Positions 32,599 through 46,002 of a stretch of DNA of 64,000 bases are shown piece by piece. The DNA lies in NCBI GenBank assembly GCA_963580455.1, contig OY756958.1, forward strand, positions 6,894,501-6,958,500, read 5' to 3'. Position 1 is the stretch's first letter. Every line of letters begins with the position of its first letter. The notes under the pieces are model-generated. The model saw nothing but the letters and a program-made list of their open reading frames with translations. It was not told the origin of the DNA and ran no database searches. Source of the stretch: Euonymus europaeus. Lineage: Eukaryota > Streptophyta > Magnoliopsida > Celastrales > Celastraceae. The translations under genes were made by a program, and so were the position numbers.

Positions 32599-35310
32599 GA
32601 AAACATTTGATTAGGAAAAAGGCATTTAGAAGTTCACAACCACCCCCACCCCATGATCAAGCATGAACAAAAATCTCCATATCCCCATTGGGAGTTGCTT
32701 TTGGATGTTATGAAATGACATTGTAAAAGATAAACTCATTTGGGTGCAATACACTTATAACACAGCTAAAGCCATGAAATGTTTTTACTCATAATCTATT
32801 AAAATTTTCCCCAAAAATACTCATCACATGTTATGGTCCACCTTTTGTTTACTAAAAAAAAATCATGGGAGAGATGCAATTTGCCTTGGTCATAAGTGTT
32901 GGAGAACTTTCTTCAAACATCTTCACCCCTTTTATAGTAGGACTTTGTAACCATTCATAACTGCCCATTACCAGCAGTCCCTAATTCTTTTGAATATGGA
33001 CTAATAATTGTTCACCACTTCATCATGCTTCATCAATTGCCTCCATGTTTGTAGACCATTACTCACATTTTTTTTTCTATTATTCACATTTTTTCTTGAT
33101 TTAATGGAATAGACTCTATGGACTCGTCTTGAAAAATTGTCTAGGGCGCTTCTTCAATTCGCCCTTACGAGCTATTCTCAACATTTGCCCAGGATGTTTG
33201 GAATGTTGAACACTCGCTCTAGAACCTTGGCTACATTCGTCATAGAACGTAAATTAACCTCGGGGTTAATTTTACAGCCAACAATTACCTCCCATGGTTA
33301 TTTTATTTTTTTAAAAAATAACCATTTTATAGTGGCTCTTTGTACTGTCTGACTATTCACCTATCCACCCTTTAATCTTTACTGTACCCATGTACGCCAA
33401 CTTCAAGAGACTTTACTGAAAAGGCTTATTACATTCAATGGTTATGTTTGAACGTGTTTCGTGTCTTCCATGTGTTAGTCATTTGGTGGTCTTTACATGG
33501 TACAGTGATTATATATCTCATCATTTTATTCCCCTTAATTAATAGTTGACCATGTGTCCCTGAAGGGTAATCCCTTGTGGCTTCATTCAATTGAGGTGCC
33601 ATTTTGTGGTGTATTTTTGCCTCTTTTTGGGTTTTCTATGCCAACCTGTAATCATTATTTTTCCTTACAAATACCACAACTTTTACCCTTAGTTTTACCT
33701 CTTCCACATCTTCTCTATTCACACCTTCTCTGCAACTCAAAGCTCTCGCAATTTCCATAATCTTCAAAATCTCAACCTTAGAAAACTCTCTATTTCTGCA
33801 AAGGCTTCCCCAAATGTCCCCTGCGATGTTGCTTTCCAAGCCTTTACTGATGGACTTGAATAAGAGGGCGTTCAAGATGGGTTCTTGTCACCTTTCAAAA
33901 CTGTTGATGGCATCTCCGCCATGGTAGGATTCTGCTCACTCGAGTACATAAATAACCTAGATGTTTCCCCATGTATACGTCTTACCTCAGCACAACCTGC
34001 CAAAAGCTATCTTGATATTTCCATTGAAATGCTTTAGGACAAAAATTCAAATTAAGTTCGTTCATTCTTTCTTCTATATACCAATGGACGTACTCTTCCC
34101 TTCAACAATTCCTGAAAGGGCAAGCTGTAACTGGATCTGATGCACTATGGCTCAGGGCACATTTTCCTCAATTTGGTCTTTCTAACATCGATTTTGTTGT
34201 TTCATAGGCTCATCCTTTCACCACGCTTCCTTCTGTTCATGCCCATTTTGTTGAACTTTTTATAGAGTTCTACACATTTTCCTCCCTTACTTTTCATCCT
34301 TGAATTATTTTCATCCTTATTCGCTGAAGCTAGTACTGAGGCTTCAGTAGAACAAGAACATCAAGAACGCAGATGGTGTCAAATTATTTTATGTTCTGAC
34401 CTTCATTATGACACTACCTTAGGAGGAACTAATGTTAAGAGTGGGGTATAAATTTAGGGTCCCTAATTTTACACACACCAATTAGGCCAAGTCCGAGGCT
34501 GGCCTTATAGTCCATTTTTTGCTACAAACATTTGGCAACTAAATGGTTTATGTTCACTAACCCTTCCTCGATAGACCAAGTTAGACGCCAATCAAAAGCA
34601 TTTTTAAATGTTTTTCGTTGATTTCTTTCTTTTGTATTCCTGTGGTGCATCCCGTTTTTGCCAATTTTTGGCCTTCTCATTCTACTAATCTTTTTAACAA
34701 GCCAAATTTTGAAGTATTGTATGCTTATGTATACACTTTTCCTCCTCCTTTTGTTCATCTTAAAATCCATGTGGGTACATCTGGCACTCCTTCTGGGCCA
34801 ACCCTCACATTATACGCACACTATTTCAAAGCATGTTAAGGGCGTGGCCATAGGAACTACCAAATGCCACAAGTTAGGGCTATCAGGTGAGACTATATTC
34901 CATATGGGTTTGATCGTTCATGGTTTATTCTCGGTTACGGATTGCAGCTTACCTATTGTCTATAGTTATTCGTCCTACTTGTGTACCTGCACCTGGGCAT
35001 AAGATGGATACTTCGAAATTTTTTGGGCGACTGACCAAATTGCAAATAGCTCCATATGTTAGTAGCCTATTTGCACTTTTCCCTCTTAATAGGTAATTGG
35101 AATTGATCACTTTGGGTGACAAATTATAATTCTTCTAAGTCAATTCAACTAGGTATTGGTAAGTTTACTAGTGATTATCTTTGTGCCATACAAACAACCA
35201 AAAAAAATTTGGAGGCATTACTCTCGAAACCCCACTACCTTTAGTTGTGACCACCTCACATTATCTTCTGGTTTTGCCTCTGTTTGTTAATTTATTATCA
35301 GATATCAAAT
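32599..35310. other. Unclassified repetitive or degenerate region
   Basis: No gene is supported. Between about 33750 and 34250 the plus strand gives several protein-like stretches (DVAFQAFTDGLE, TVDGISAMVGFCSLEYINNLDVS, SDALWLRAHFPQFGLSNIDFVVS) broken by stops, suggesting an old coding fragment of unknown family. The rest is AT-rich without recognised features. Confidence 0.4.
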
Positions 35311-35580
35311 TGCTTCATCCGTCTCATTTTAATTGTTCCCTTCAATTTTACACACAGTTTAAGAAATTGTATAACTCTTCTTTAATTTGATATTTATACT
35401 CTCATTAAAACAATTAAAAGCTAATTAATGTGCATAGTTATTGAGCTTTTTAATTTAAAAATAAATAAATGTAAGATGAGAAACAATGGATAAAATTAGT
35501 TTTAATAATAAAAATGGACATGTATTTTGGACATCCCAAAAAGAAATAGTGAACAATTAAAATGTGACAGAGGGAGTGTA
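35311..35580. mobile_element. Stowaway-like MITE
   Basis: The right end GTGACAGAGGGAGTGTA and the left end CATCCGTCTCATTTTAATTGTTC are imperfect inverted repeats (reverse of the right end: CTCCCTCTGTCACATTTTAATTGTTC). The ACTCCCTCYGTC terminus, AT-rich interior, length of about 270 bp and a terminal TA are typical of Stowaway (Tc1/mariner) MITEs. The left terminus is eroded. Confidence 0.75.
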
Positions 35581-38360
35581 TTACATCTTTTTTCTTATAA
35601 TTTCATGTCAAATAAGCCAAATTCTAATAAATAGTCACTCCCCAAAATTCAATTAATTGAACAAAACAAATCCTTTGCTTGACATCGATTTAAATAAAGC
35701 TTGAAAATTTCCAAATCAAAATTGGTATATGAAAATTCTCAAATCATACTAATCAATAAAAATTAGAATTGATATATTGAAATAATTTGTCATTTGATTG
35801 TTTGAACTAAATAGTAAATAGCAATAACTTAGCTATTCTTTTAATCACTGAAATTTTTTTTCAATTTCGATCAATTTTTTATGCTAACACGACTAATTGA
35901 CCATTACTATTTGTCTAGTTGGACAAACGATGTAAAAATTAACTCCAAAATTATGCAACATGCAAACTACTTAAAATTCTGCTCACTCTCTTTCTTGGTG
36001 TCGTTTCTTCTTCCTCCCTCTTGGCTTCATATCTACACATTGAATTGATAAAAGAAATTTAACCTAGCAATTCTAGTCGGAATGTAGCGAAACTTAATAT
36101 GAAATATCAAAAACCTTCATGAATACTATATCAAAAACTTCAGATCAAAATTCAAGGTCTAGCTGTATGAACAGTACACGAATAAATTAATGTTAAAATC
36201 AAATATGCACACCAACTGGATAAAAACTATTTGACCTATCAATTCAATTCGAAATATAACGAAATTTGGTATGAAATATTAAAACACCTTAGTGAACACT
36301 ATATCAAAAATTTAGATTAAAATTCGAAGTCTAGCTATATGAACTATGCACGGACAGATTGATGCTCCAGAAAAATTAACAATTAAAAGTGTGTGTCCTA
36401 ATGATTTAGAGAAACCTCCTCTAATGAAATTAACAACCTCAAGCAAATGATTAACACAAAAAATGAATTAAAGCAAGTAAAAATAAAGTGCTCAAGGATA
36501 TATAGTGGTTTGGAGAGTCCTTCCTCCTACATCCACTACCTAAGCCCGCAAGCTTAGGATTTCCAAATCCACTAATGGATGATGGTTTTCCAAGTTCACC
36601 AACAACTTAGGATTTTAGTCAAGCTAACCCCAAACTCTTACAATCAAGGTTTCAAAATAACCTCGAACTAGGGTTTCCAAGTTGTACCTCGAACTTATCT
36701 CACAACCTCACAAGGTTTTGTCTAACAAAGGGACTTTACAAGTGTTTAGGCACAAGGTTCTCTCAAGGTTAGGTCAAGGCTATTTTGGTTGAGGAACTCT
36801 CACAAAGACTACAGATGATACTCACGAATATGGTTAAGAATAGGCTCAAGATGTGGCAATCACTTTATGACAAATTCACACAAAGCTCTCAAGAAGATAT
36901 AGATGAGATTAGAAGAAGCTTTGTTGAAATACCACTCAAGAACACCAAAAATGATACCCCACGGGGTAGAATGAAGAATAATGGGTTATTGATAGATTTT
37001 TGGATCTCTCTTTGAAATAGGAAGATGATAGCTTGATGATAATCAGATTTTTAGCAAGAGATCTCAAGAAAGAAGCTTGAATCAAGATTTGAAGTCGAGA
37101 GGACTTGAAGCTCGAAGACTTGGCCAACTTTTGCAAATATTCTTCCACCTTCCATACCAGTCCAACCCCTTCTCTTCTTTCCAAGACAAAATAATTTTGG
37201 CCATTGGATGAAAATTAAGTATTGATCTTGACCCTTCCTTCTTCTTTTAATCTTGATCCTTCTTTAATTCAAACCAAATAAATCTCCACCATTCATTATA
37301 GAGCCGTTGAAAATTGTTATGTAAAAATATCTCATTTGGCTTGGGCATGTTTGGTTGCACCAAAAATTCCTTCTTGATGATGAAAGTCTTGCACAAACCA
37401 AGGCAAACAACCATTTCTAGATTCTGAAACAGGGAACAACTTTCCAGCCATTTCTGTCTCCTTTGTCCCCTAAGAAGTAAATGTTGTCACAATGTTGACC
37501 AATCATATTAAACTTGAAATCTCTTTTGAATTCTTGGCACAAAGCACATAGGAGAGGACTTCTAGAAGCTCAAAAAATGAATTCTCCAAAAAAATATTCA
37601 TTTCACACACCTGTAACCAATGCTTGCTCATGAGAAGTCAAACTTTTTCTCAAATGGAGTTGATCATGCTCAAACTTGACCAATTAAGCTTCAACAAATG
37701 AATGTATGAATTTTCTCAACAAAATAAGCTTCATACTACTCCAAATAAGCTCAAGATACTTGATTGATTTCACCTACAAAGAAATAGGTGACAAGGCACC
37801 TCATTGTTGCTTGTAAGCTCAAAGAGCTTCAATGCTTGGACATAGGTCAATCAATATCATATATGCTCAATAAAATTCAAGTAAGCACATAATAAATCAT
37901 TTAACATATATTTAAATATGCACACAAAATTTCACAGCCATTGGAGTTCAATTGGTCACTCAATTTCAGCAAGTAATCTCGGACAATGTTATATCATGTC
38001 TGCACAGTTATACTAACTTTGACAGAGAAATCGAACATCTTTTACTCAAATTTGATTCATAATCTCATATCAATAAATGTTCTCATATGTCTTAATAATA
38101 TTTTAGAGCAAGAATCAAGTCATTTGGAGGTCGTATGAATAAGTTATGACTATTCAACTGACATGTAGACAATGTGATGTTTGAGTAGTTTTTTTAATCC
38201 GAAAATGAAAAAATCCAAATTCATCCAATTCATATTAAATATGATCAAAAATCATTCCAGATGATATATAATGATACTTAAATCAATTATCACGACTATT
38301 TCATGATTTATCCAAATTCATTCAAATATGAGTACAATCAAATAACACATTAAGTATTTT
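35581..38360. other. AT-rich repetitive region without recognised genes
   Basis: It contains the diverged 172 bp duplication at 36060-36370. A long block from about 36390 has reiterated words such as CTTAGGATTTCCAAATCC. Short frames were judged non-coding. It is probably transposon-derived, class unknown. Confidence 0.4.
36060..36370 (+). repeat. Two diverged direct repeats, period about 172 bp
   Basis: A first copy from about 36060 and a second from about 36232 share TATGAAATATYAAAA, ACTATATCAAAAA, then AAATTCRARGTCTAGCTRTATGAAC. By eye the copies are perhaps 75-80 percent alike. Confidence 0.7.
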
Positions 38361-39199
38361 TTGCATCAAAACACAAATGTAGGACCTATGGTCCAACATA
38401 GTAGGCTTTGTAGAATAGCTTTTGGGCTTGAAATATTACACATCATCTTAGAGGGATTTGGGTCAATTTCAATGAGATTACGGGTCTACTTGATTATGGA
38501 AAAGTGCAAGTATATGAAAGCTCTATGGATGGGAAGTAGCTCATGTCGGGCCCAAAGAAACTCAGACTGCAAGAAGGCATCTTCTATAATGAGAGCCATA
38601 GATGAACCTACTAAATCTTGCGAGATGCTTAGTTTAACCCCCCCACCAAACCCAGCAAATTCGATATCCGCAAGCTTCATCAAATTTTGTTTGTTCTTGG
38701 TATCACTTATTAAGGGATTCCCTAATTCTTTTTCGCCATGTGGTGCTATTTAGATCTACAATGCTGCAGAGTTTCATCAACCACATTATTGTTCTTGTGG
38801 AGCCACATTCAATGATAGATTTGTGGTTCTTAATTAAAAATTAAAAATTCTTTGACGACCAAAAGAACACTTTATCTAGTAGGCAGCCATATAGGCATGT
38901 CATGGTTGACAATTTTTGAAAATCAAAAAATATTATCTCTCGAATTTATTCTGTACATACTTTCTCTCCAATCTATTCACTCATTTTTTGTCTCCAATTT
39001 TTTAAAAAAACTTATATCTGCTCTCTCTATAATACCTTGTCTCGAAAAAAATACAAAACAAAGAAGTAAAATAGAATAAGTGGAGGCTTTACATGAAAAT
39101 AGTAATTAGTGGGGGTTTATGAGTAAAATGTTAAGAGGACATAAAAGATATGTTAGTTAATTTTATGGTAAAATGCATAAAGGATAAGAAATGATGATT
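38361..39199. other. No recognised feature
   Basis: Open frames occur on both strands at 38361-38753, but neither shows a known domain and they overlap each other. AT-rich sequence follows. Confidence 0.35.
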
Positions 39200-42100
39200 T
39201 TTAAAAAATAAATAAACAAAGCTGGACGCCCACATTTCTTTCTTTCATGTTTTTCTTTATTTCTTCACTCATCTGCATGCAAGGCTAACCTTATTCTGGC
39301 GAGATTCCGGCAAACTTTCCGACCAGCTAGGGTGATTCTTGGGTGAGTTTTCTTACTCACTTCATGTCTTTATCAAAAAGAGAGTAGATTGAGATAATCT
39401 TTGGCTCAAAGAAACTCTAGGGTTTAGTGGGTGTTTGGAGATTTTGATCCTTGTGGATAATCTTTTGTTTAGTAGTTCAAATTAGACTCTAAATGTGTTG
39501 TAATCATAGGTTCAAGAGAAAAGTTTTGAACTAAATCAAGAAAATAGTTTGAGTTATTGACTTGTGGATTTTTTACAAGCTACAAGGTATGATGTTCTTG
39601 AGTTTGATTGTTCTAAGTGAGATTTATATGATATTGGAAGTAAGAAATTGTGTGAATAGATTATTTAATTTTGTGATTTAAGATTGAGAGTGAATTTTGG
39701 TTAAATGGGAAAGATTGGAGAATATGAAACTTGGGACTTTAGGTTTTATTTGGTTGGTGTCCACTGAATTAAATGAGTTTATTTTATTAAATTGTAGCTT
39801 GAATTGAGATGGAAGATTATATATGGATAAAGAAAGTTTGGTTGATTTTGATAGGTGGGATGCCTCGTTGATTTCGACAAGTTTGCGATAGTGGTGGGTA
39901 ATTGTGATTAATACAAGGTAGAGATTTTCCTTCTCTTCCGTATATAAACCTTCATTGTTCATAAAGTCTTGACCTTTCTAAGTTTTGAATCTTTTGTATG
40001 CTATTCGATTTATCAACTCTCTTGGGCTACTCTTCAATTGTTCCAAAGAGAGACACCCTCTAAAATTGATTCTTCATACAACCATTCGTTTGATTGAGCT
40101 ATTATATATGCATTTTCCCTAGAATGTGTTAAGTTTGATTGACACAAAGTTTGGTTTTCATGCAATGTGAATTATGTGACATTGCATTTAAATTATTTTA
40201 AAAGGTACATTTAGAGGTATGATTGATCATGATAAGTGCCAGAATATACATTTTTAAAGTGATAAAATACTACCAAAGCAATGCCAAGAAATTGTGCTTA
40301 AAAGCTGAATTTTCAAGATTATTGTACTTAAGATCTTCTTGGATGTTTTGCAGGTTAAGAGGTAGTAAGAGCTGTCGGAATGAGATTTGATCTTCAACAA
40401 ATTTTTAGAGGACACTTCAAGATTTGTAGGAAGTGCTGGTTCACAAAAATCAGAGTTCGTTTGGGCCTCTAAAGGTTGCCTCAAAGTCAAGTTTGGAAGT
40501 TATATCCGAAGCAGAATTTCTGTTTGCAGACCAGACCTTTAGAAGCCCATAACTTGAGTGTCTGATGTCCAAATTGAGTGATTCGAAAGCCCATAATTAT
40601 CTACACATTTGTATATACAATATTGAGAAGGGTTTGAGTTCATAATAGGCTTCGTTTAGGCCCAGAATGCAGTTACAAGATTAGTGTGTAATTGGAAGTT
40701 GATGTCATTGATGATACCATTTCCATTCAAAGAGTGGACAATCCACCACACGAATTTGATGGACAATCCACCACCAAAAGATGGCACTAACTCCTCCACT
40801 ATGTGCTCATTTTCTCTATAAATAGAGAGGAGAAGGAGTAGAAGAGGGAGCTAGGAGAAGGAGTGGAAGCAAAAAGAGGAGAAGGAAAAGAAGAAAACAA
40901 GGCTTGTGTTTATAATTATGTTTTTATGTTTCATGTTTTATTTGGTTATGTATAACTAAACTCTTGTTAGTTAGGGCTTGTCTTGAAGCCCTAAGCATGC
41001 TTTCAATTTTATAAGTTGTGTGGATTTCAATTTCGACAAGCATGATGATTTTGATTTTTCCATGTTATGTGAGTTCTAGTATTGTATTTCTTTGAGTAGC
41101 TAACTTTGAAACATGTATTAGAATTAATTGTTGTAGAACATGGTCAATTGCCTGGTTGAATATGTTCTTTCTTGCAACATATAATTCAGTTGAAAATGAA
41201 TTATGAAAAATCAGTTCTTAAATATCTAAGTACAAATACAATGTATTAGAATTCTTGTGACATTCATATTCTCTTTGCTCTTATTGGATTCTTGATTGTT
41301 TATTGATGCAGACGCCATGCTAGATTTCGATTAAGAATACACGTAATGAGGTAGACGCCATACACTTTACATGCAATTAAGAGAGAATCATACAACTTGA
41401 GTTTGGCCATGACCTTGTTGTGAATGTTGCCATCATATGCTTGTTAAAATTGTTAGTCTATTATTTCTTATAAATTGTTTGAATGTTTTGTGGTGGATAG
41501 TGAGTCTTAGCTATTGTTTTCATTAATATCATCTCATTCTTATTCTCAACGTCAATTTCTTTGTCTTAATTTTTATCTATTACAAGATTTAACCCCCCTT
41601 TTTTCCCCTTTTATACGTGTATCAATTATATTCAAGTGTTAGATTGTATATCTATTAGCATCACTCCTTGTGGGATCGACTCTTACTTGTTCACTATATA
41701 TTAATTGTACATTTGTAAGTATATTTTAAATTGTTACTAACGACATAACAGATCCCCTGATAAGGGTTCAGGTGTTTCCATGTTTAGGAATGATGGTTAG
41801 AGGTTGATAATTTTATTGTGGAATGGAATGGAAAAAAAAATGGAACTGTGTTGATGAATTTTACCTTCTCCATGGATTTATCAGACGGACAGATTTACGG
41901 TGCTGATGAGTATGGTGAAGGATAAAGGCATGGGAGCGATCCAAGACCTTACCAGAGTCATGAGATGGGTGTTCAGAGGTTCGGATGGGTGTACAGAGGC
42001 ATTGCTTACATAATATATTATTGCATTTATTCCGTTTTTCGCATTTCTACCTTTGTTCGTTATTCTTTTTTGATATCCCTACTGAGCTTTCGGCTCACCC

Positions 42101-42577
42101 TATTTATTTTCCATCCTTTCAGGTGAGCCATCAACTAGTACAGGTCCTCCATATCAGCATTATAGGGCGTGATGTGGTGGCTTGACGTAGTAGTCATCTT
42201 AAAGTGTGTTTTAGGTTTTTTTTTTTGCTTATTTATGATATGATATTTGTTATGGTGAGTAGTTGGGTATATATGTTGTTGTGGTTATTTTGGGAGGACC
42301 AGGAGAGGACTTTGTGTGATCGGGACTCCTGTGCCATATATATTATGTATGTGATTGTTGTGGAACCCCTGAGGGGTTTCCATTACGAAGGGCGTCTGGA
42401 GTTTGCTGGATTGGTTATAGAAGTGTGTTTTTATATTTTGTTCAGGGTGAAATTCTTTAATTTATGGGAAGATGCTTCTGAAATTTTTATGGAAATTTAT
42501 GTTAATTTGTGACGTGTCTAGTGTGAGTATGTGTTGTTTTGTCGTTTAGCTCATTCTCCTCGGGTTGGGGCATGACA
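39200..42577 (+). mobile_element. Tekay/Del-like Ty3/gypsy LTR split by a solo LTR
   Basis: The right end CGGGTTGGGGCATGACA (to 42577) and the internal block CTACTGAGCTTTCGGCTCACCC at about 42078 are typical of LTRs of Tekay/Del chromoviruses. On the left, at about 39290-39345, TTCTGGCGAGATTCCGGC and GACCAGCTAGGGTGATTC are also LTR-like. The Athila-type solo LTR at 40230-41750 interrupts it. The left terminus was not found. Confidence 0.5.
40230..41750 (+). mobile_element. Solo LTR, Athila-type (copy 2)
   Basis: 1521 bp, TGATAAGTGCC to GACATAACA, flanked by GATCA and GATCC (4 of 5 identical), so an aged solo LTR. A TATAAATA box lies at 40817-40824. It is closer in its leader and its C-rich tract (AACCCCCCTTTTTTCCCC) to the solo LTR at 4264 than to the LTRs of the complete element. 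Confidence 0.9.
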
Positions 42578-45500
42578 CTCTCCTAACTGACAAATTGTAG
42601 TACACTGTTTTTGTGATACAATTGCATTGTTTTGTATTTACTGAAGAGTGTAATACATTATTTTTATCAGGTGACAATCACGAAGACATAAGATTTTTTT
42701 TTGTTTGACAAATATCATATAAAGAGATACAGTAGATAATTGATTTTTTTGTAAGACTCAAGTGGTATATTTCGATGATATTACTTCATAGGAGTTCATT
42801 TTTGGAAGAATTATGATCATTATCAAGCGGTTTTGATATGAATGTAGTTGCTAGACAATGTATTTGTAAGGGTCTATTTATTTTCATGGAAAAATATGTT
42901 TTGACATTTATTTTTATGTAATATTTAAGCTATTATAATACTTTGATATATTTTTAGTTATATCATTTTCCCTTACATATATATTGTGATTACTTTAGTA
43001 ATTGTATAGATGCATTGTTCAAACAAAATGGGCAGACTATTATTACATTATTTTTTCATCTAATTATATTGTTTTATCATCAAACATATTGTAAATATAT
43101 TGTTATGGCACTAAATATATTGTTTTTTTGACACTATACAAACTAAAATTTATTGAATTAATGTCAGTCGTTGGGGGTTCATTTTTAAAAGAATTATGAT
43201 CATGATTTGATGGATTATATGTCAATGTAGTAGATAAACAATGTATTGTGGGTCAATTTATTTTCTTGGTAAAACATGTATTCTGACATTTATTATTATG
43301 TAATATTTAATACATATTTGTAATACTTTGATATATACCTTCTTATATCTTTTTTCCTAACAGACAAATTATTATTACTTTGATAATTACATCAAATGTA
43401 TTATAAAAAAATGTAAACTGATATTATATTATTTTCCATTTAATTACATTTTTTTTCATGATTAAACATATTACAAATACATTATTTTGTATAAACAAAG
43501 AAATTGCAAATACATTATTCTAATATTAATTACATTGTTCTTTGCCACCATACATTATTTTTTTTTCTTTTCCTATAATTGCATGTAAGCCTTTATATTT
43601 TTTGATTTCAAATTCACTGAATATAGTGGACAAAAATCAATGTAATTAAGTCAAAAAATGTAATCACAACATATTGTCAAATACACCGAATTTAAAACGA
43701 TATAATTACACCATATTGGACGCAATATTATCTATAATCAATAAAATCTAAAGTCCAGTCGAAATAACAGTATAATACATCTCAAGAACACATGTTCAAT
43801 CAAAAAAAATGTCAATGACCAAATTTTTAAGGATTTCCAGACATAATTATCAACTTTTTAAGTGTTTTGCAACAAATAGCACCCAACCATGTACTCTAAG
43901 CTAAAAATGTTGGAATCCTTTGATAATGACGAGAAATAAATAAATTTTTTAAAAAATAACAAAGATTTCTTAAAGAAGCATACATACCTTGTTTCAAAGT
44001 TCATATGACTCTTGATTCACCAAAAAACAAAAAACAAAAGAAACAAAAGAAAAATCACAATTTTCTCTTCAAGAATCTCGAATAACTTCTCTAATTATCG
44101 AAAACACAAAAAAAAATTGTTGAAACTATGAGAAAGAATATGAAATTATGAGAGATAAGATGAAATTATGAGAGAAGTGAGAAAATAAAAATAAGAATAA
44201 ATTAGGAGAGAGAAGCGGAAATATTTTGATTTTAAAATTTTCTCAAAAAAGAGGAAAGAATGAGATATAAGAGCGAAAACCATTCTCAAAAATTTAAAAA
44301 TGCATAGCTACCAAATTACTGCTAGCTCATAATAGACAAAAAGGTTAATTTGATTTTGCTTCAATTTTTTAAGGCTTGCTTGCTTCTTGTATCATATTCG
44401 TGCGATTTTATCATGTTGGGGAACACTATTTCTTGATAATATAGTTGGTTGTTTTGTGACGGATTTCAGTTTAATCCTTTAAACCATGTGATATTTTGGT
44501 TGATTTGATGTAATTGATTGATGGGTATTGGCCAAAACTCTACCTTTCCTGGTTTCTAGCGATCTTTTGGTTATATCTCTGAACCTGATGTAGTAGCTTT
44601 GCATGTGACCTGATTAAATGGGTGAAATTAGCTTATTTTTGCTTCATCTAGTCGCTATTTGTAGCCTTGTCTGCCCTGCACAAGCTCCTAAATCAACCTT
44701 ATATTTACTTCTTGATATGCATGATTATCCGATCTAACAAATTTAACACATTAAGTTTGCGCTAAGGGTGTGTGATATCATTGGTTCTTTCTCAATGTTG
44801 CTATGAGGGTTGGTTAGGACATTGATATGTCCTAGTGGGTCCTTCAGTTTAACTTATAGAAATTCTCGTTAATAATTTTAAGATTTTGTAGTCTGCAGAC
44901 TTGTTTTCCATGATACTGTTATCATTTCCAGTTCTATTGTCTATATTATGCTCTTCTGATTGATCTTGATTTTAAGCTGACAAACTACGATTATATTTGG
45001 TTATATTTCCTATTTATCAATAATCAACTATTAATCTCAAATATTTAAGACCAGCTACACAAATCGATAATCAGATCTTGTTTGAGTCCAACATGTTGAA
45101 CTTTGAATCATTTTCTTCTTTTGTTGATCTAAAGATCTTCTCTATACTACTATTACTTTCATATTGATATCATACTTTATCACTTTCATTGATAGCTCTT
45201 TCAGGCTTCCCCTTCACTTTTTAACATTTGATATATCAATCCCCTCAACCTACCTAATAGGAGTGTTAGCATCTTTACATTGTCTATGTCAATATCGTGT
45301 TAGAAAATTTTCTCTCAATTATATTCAAATGGAGCTACCTACGCTTCTTATATCATATCCAATCTTTGTTTTGTTGCACATTACCTACAATTTCTCATTT
45401 CTTTTAATACCAATATTGATATTGTGAAGTTCTACGTGTATAGTAGTAGACCTAGGGAATTTACTCCCCACTCTCAAGGGTATTCTATCATACAAAAGCC

Positions 45501-46002
45501 TATATTAATATTTCTTTTTAATTTTATCCAGCCAGCTTTGGTTTCATTTCTTTTTAATCAATTTATTTGAATCCAAATATGGTCACTGTCGGCTTTATAA
45601 AGGGTGTCTTATGCTTGTTTGATAACATAGAAATAGGATTGAACAAAAATCTTATGTTCATTTGTTAAATTAGTCAAGCTCGAGCATATGTGAGTTCTTT
45701 TTTTTTGTGAGCATACTCGTTAAGTACTCATAATAACTTGATTAGTCATTCATGACCAGGTTCATCAAGTTTTCATTAACAACTTCTCTTAGTTGTTTAT
45801 AGATATGCGTGAATATGCATCTATGAACATCAGATCTATACACTAATGAACTGGCTTGACCATAGTTTCTAGAGTGTAAGTGAGAACTGAATGCATTTAT
45901 GTCTCACATTATTCTTCGTGACTTCCATAAAAAGACGAAAGAAATGTGATTTGAACTCAATAAAATTATCAAGATTTAGGATAACTTGATTATTCAGGTA
46001 TA
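42578..46002. other. AT-rich region, no recognised gene
   Basis: The left part holds a 383 bp tandem duplication. The part at 43560-44330 has polyA- and polyT-rich sequence. The remainder to the Athila element shows no coding or RNA features. Probably old non-autonomous transposon sequence, unclassified. Confidence 0.4.
42791..43510 (+). repeat. Diverged tandem duplication, period 383 bp
   Basis: GTTCATTTTTGGAAGAATTA at 42793 recurs in altered form at about 43176. Successive blocks align in order (GACATTTATTTTTATGTAATATTTAA, ACTTTGATATAT, then AAACATATTGTAAATA with its variant). Both copies are AT-rich and non-coding. Confidence 0.7.

Noticed and set aside
42204..42512. 102-codon frame
   Set aside because: Lies in the right part of an LTR-like sequence and matches no domain.
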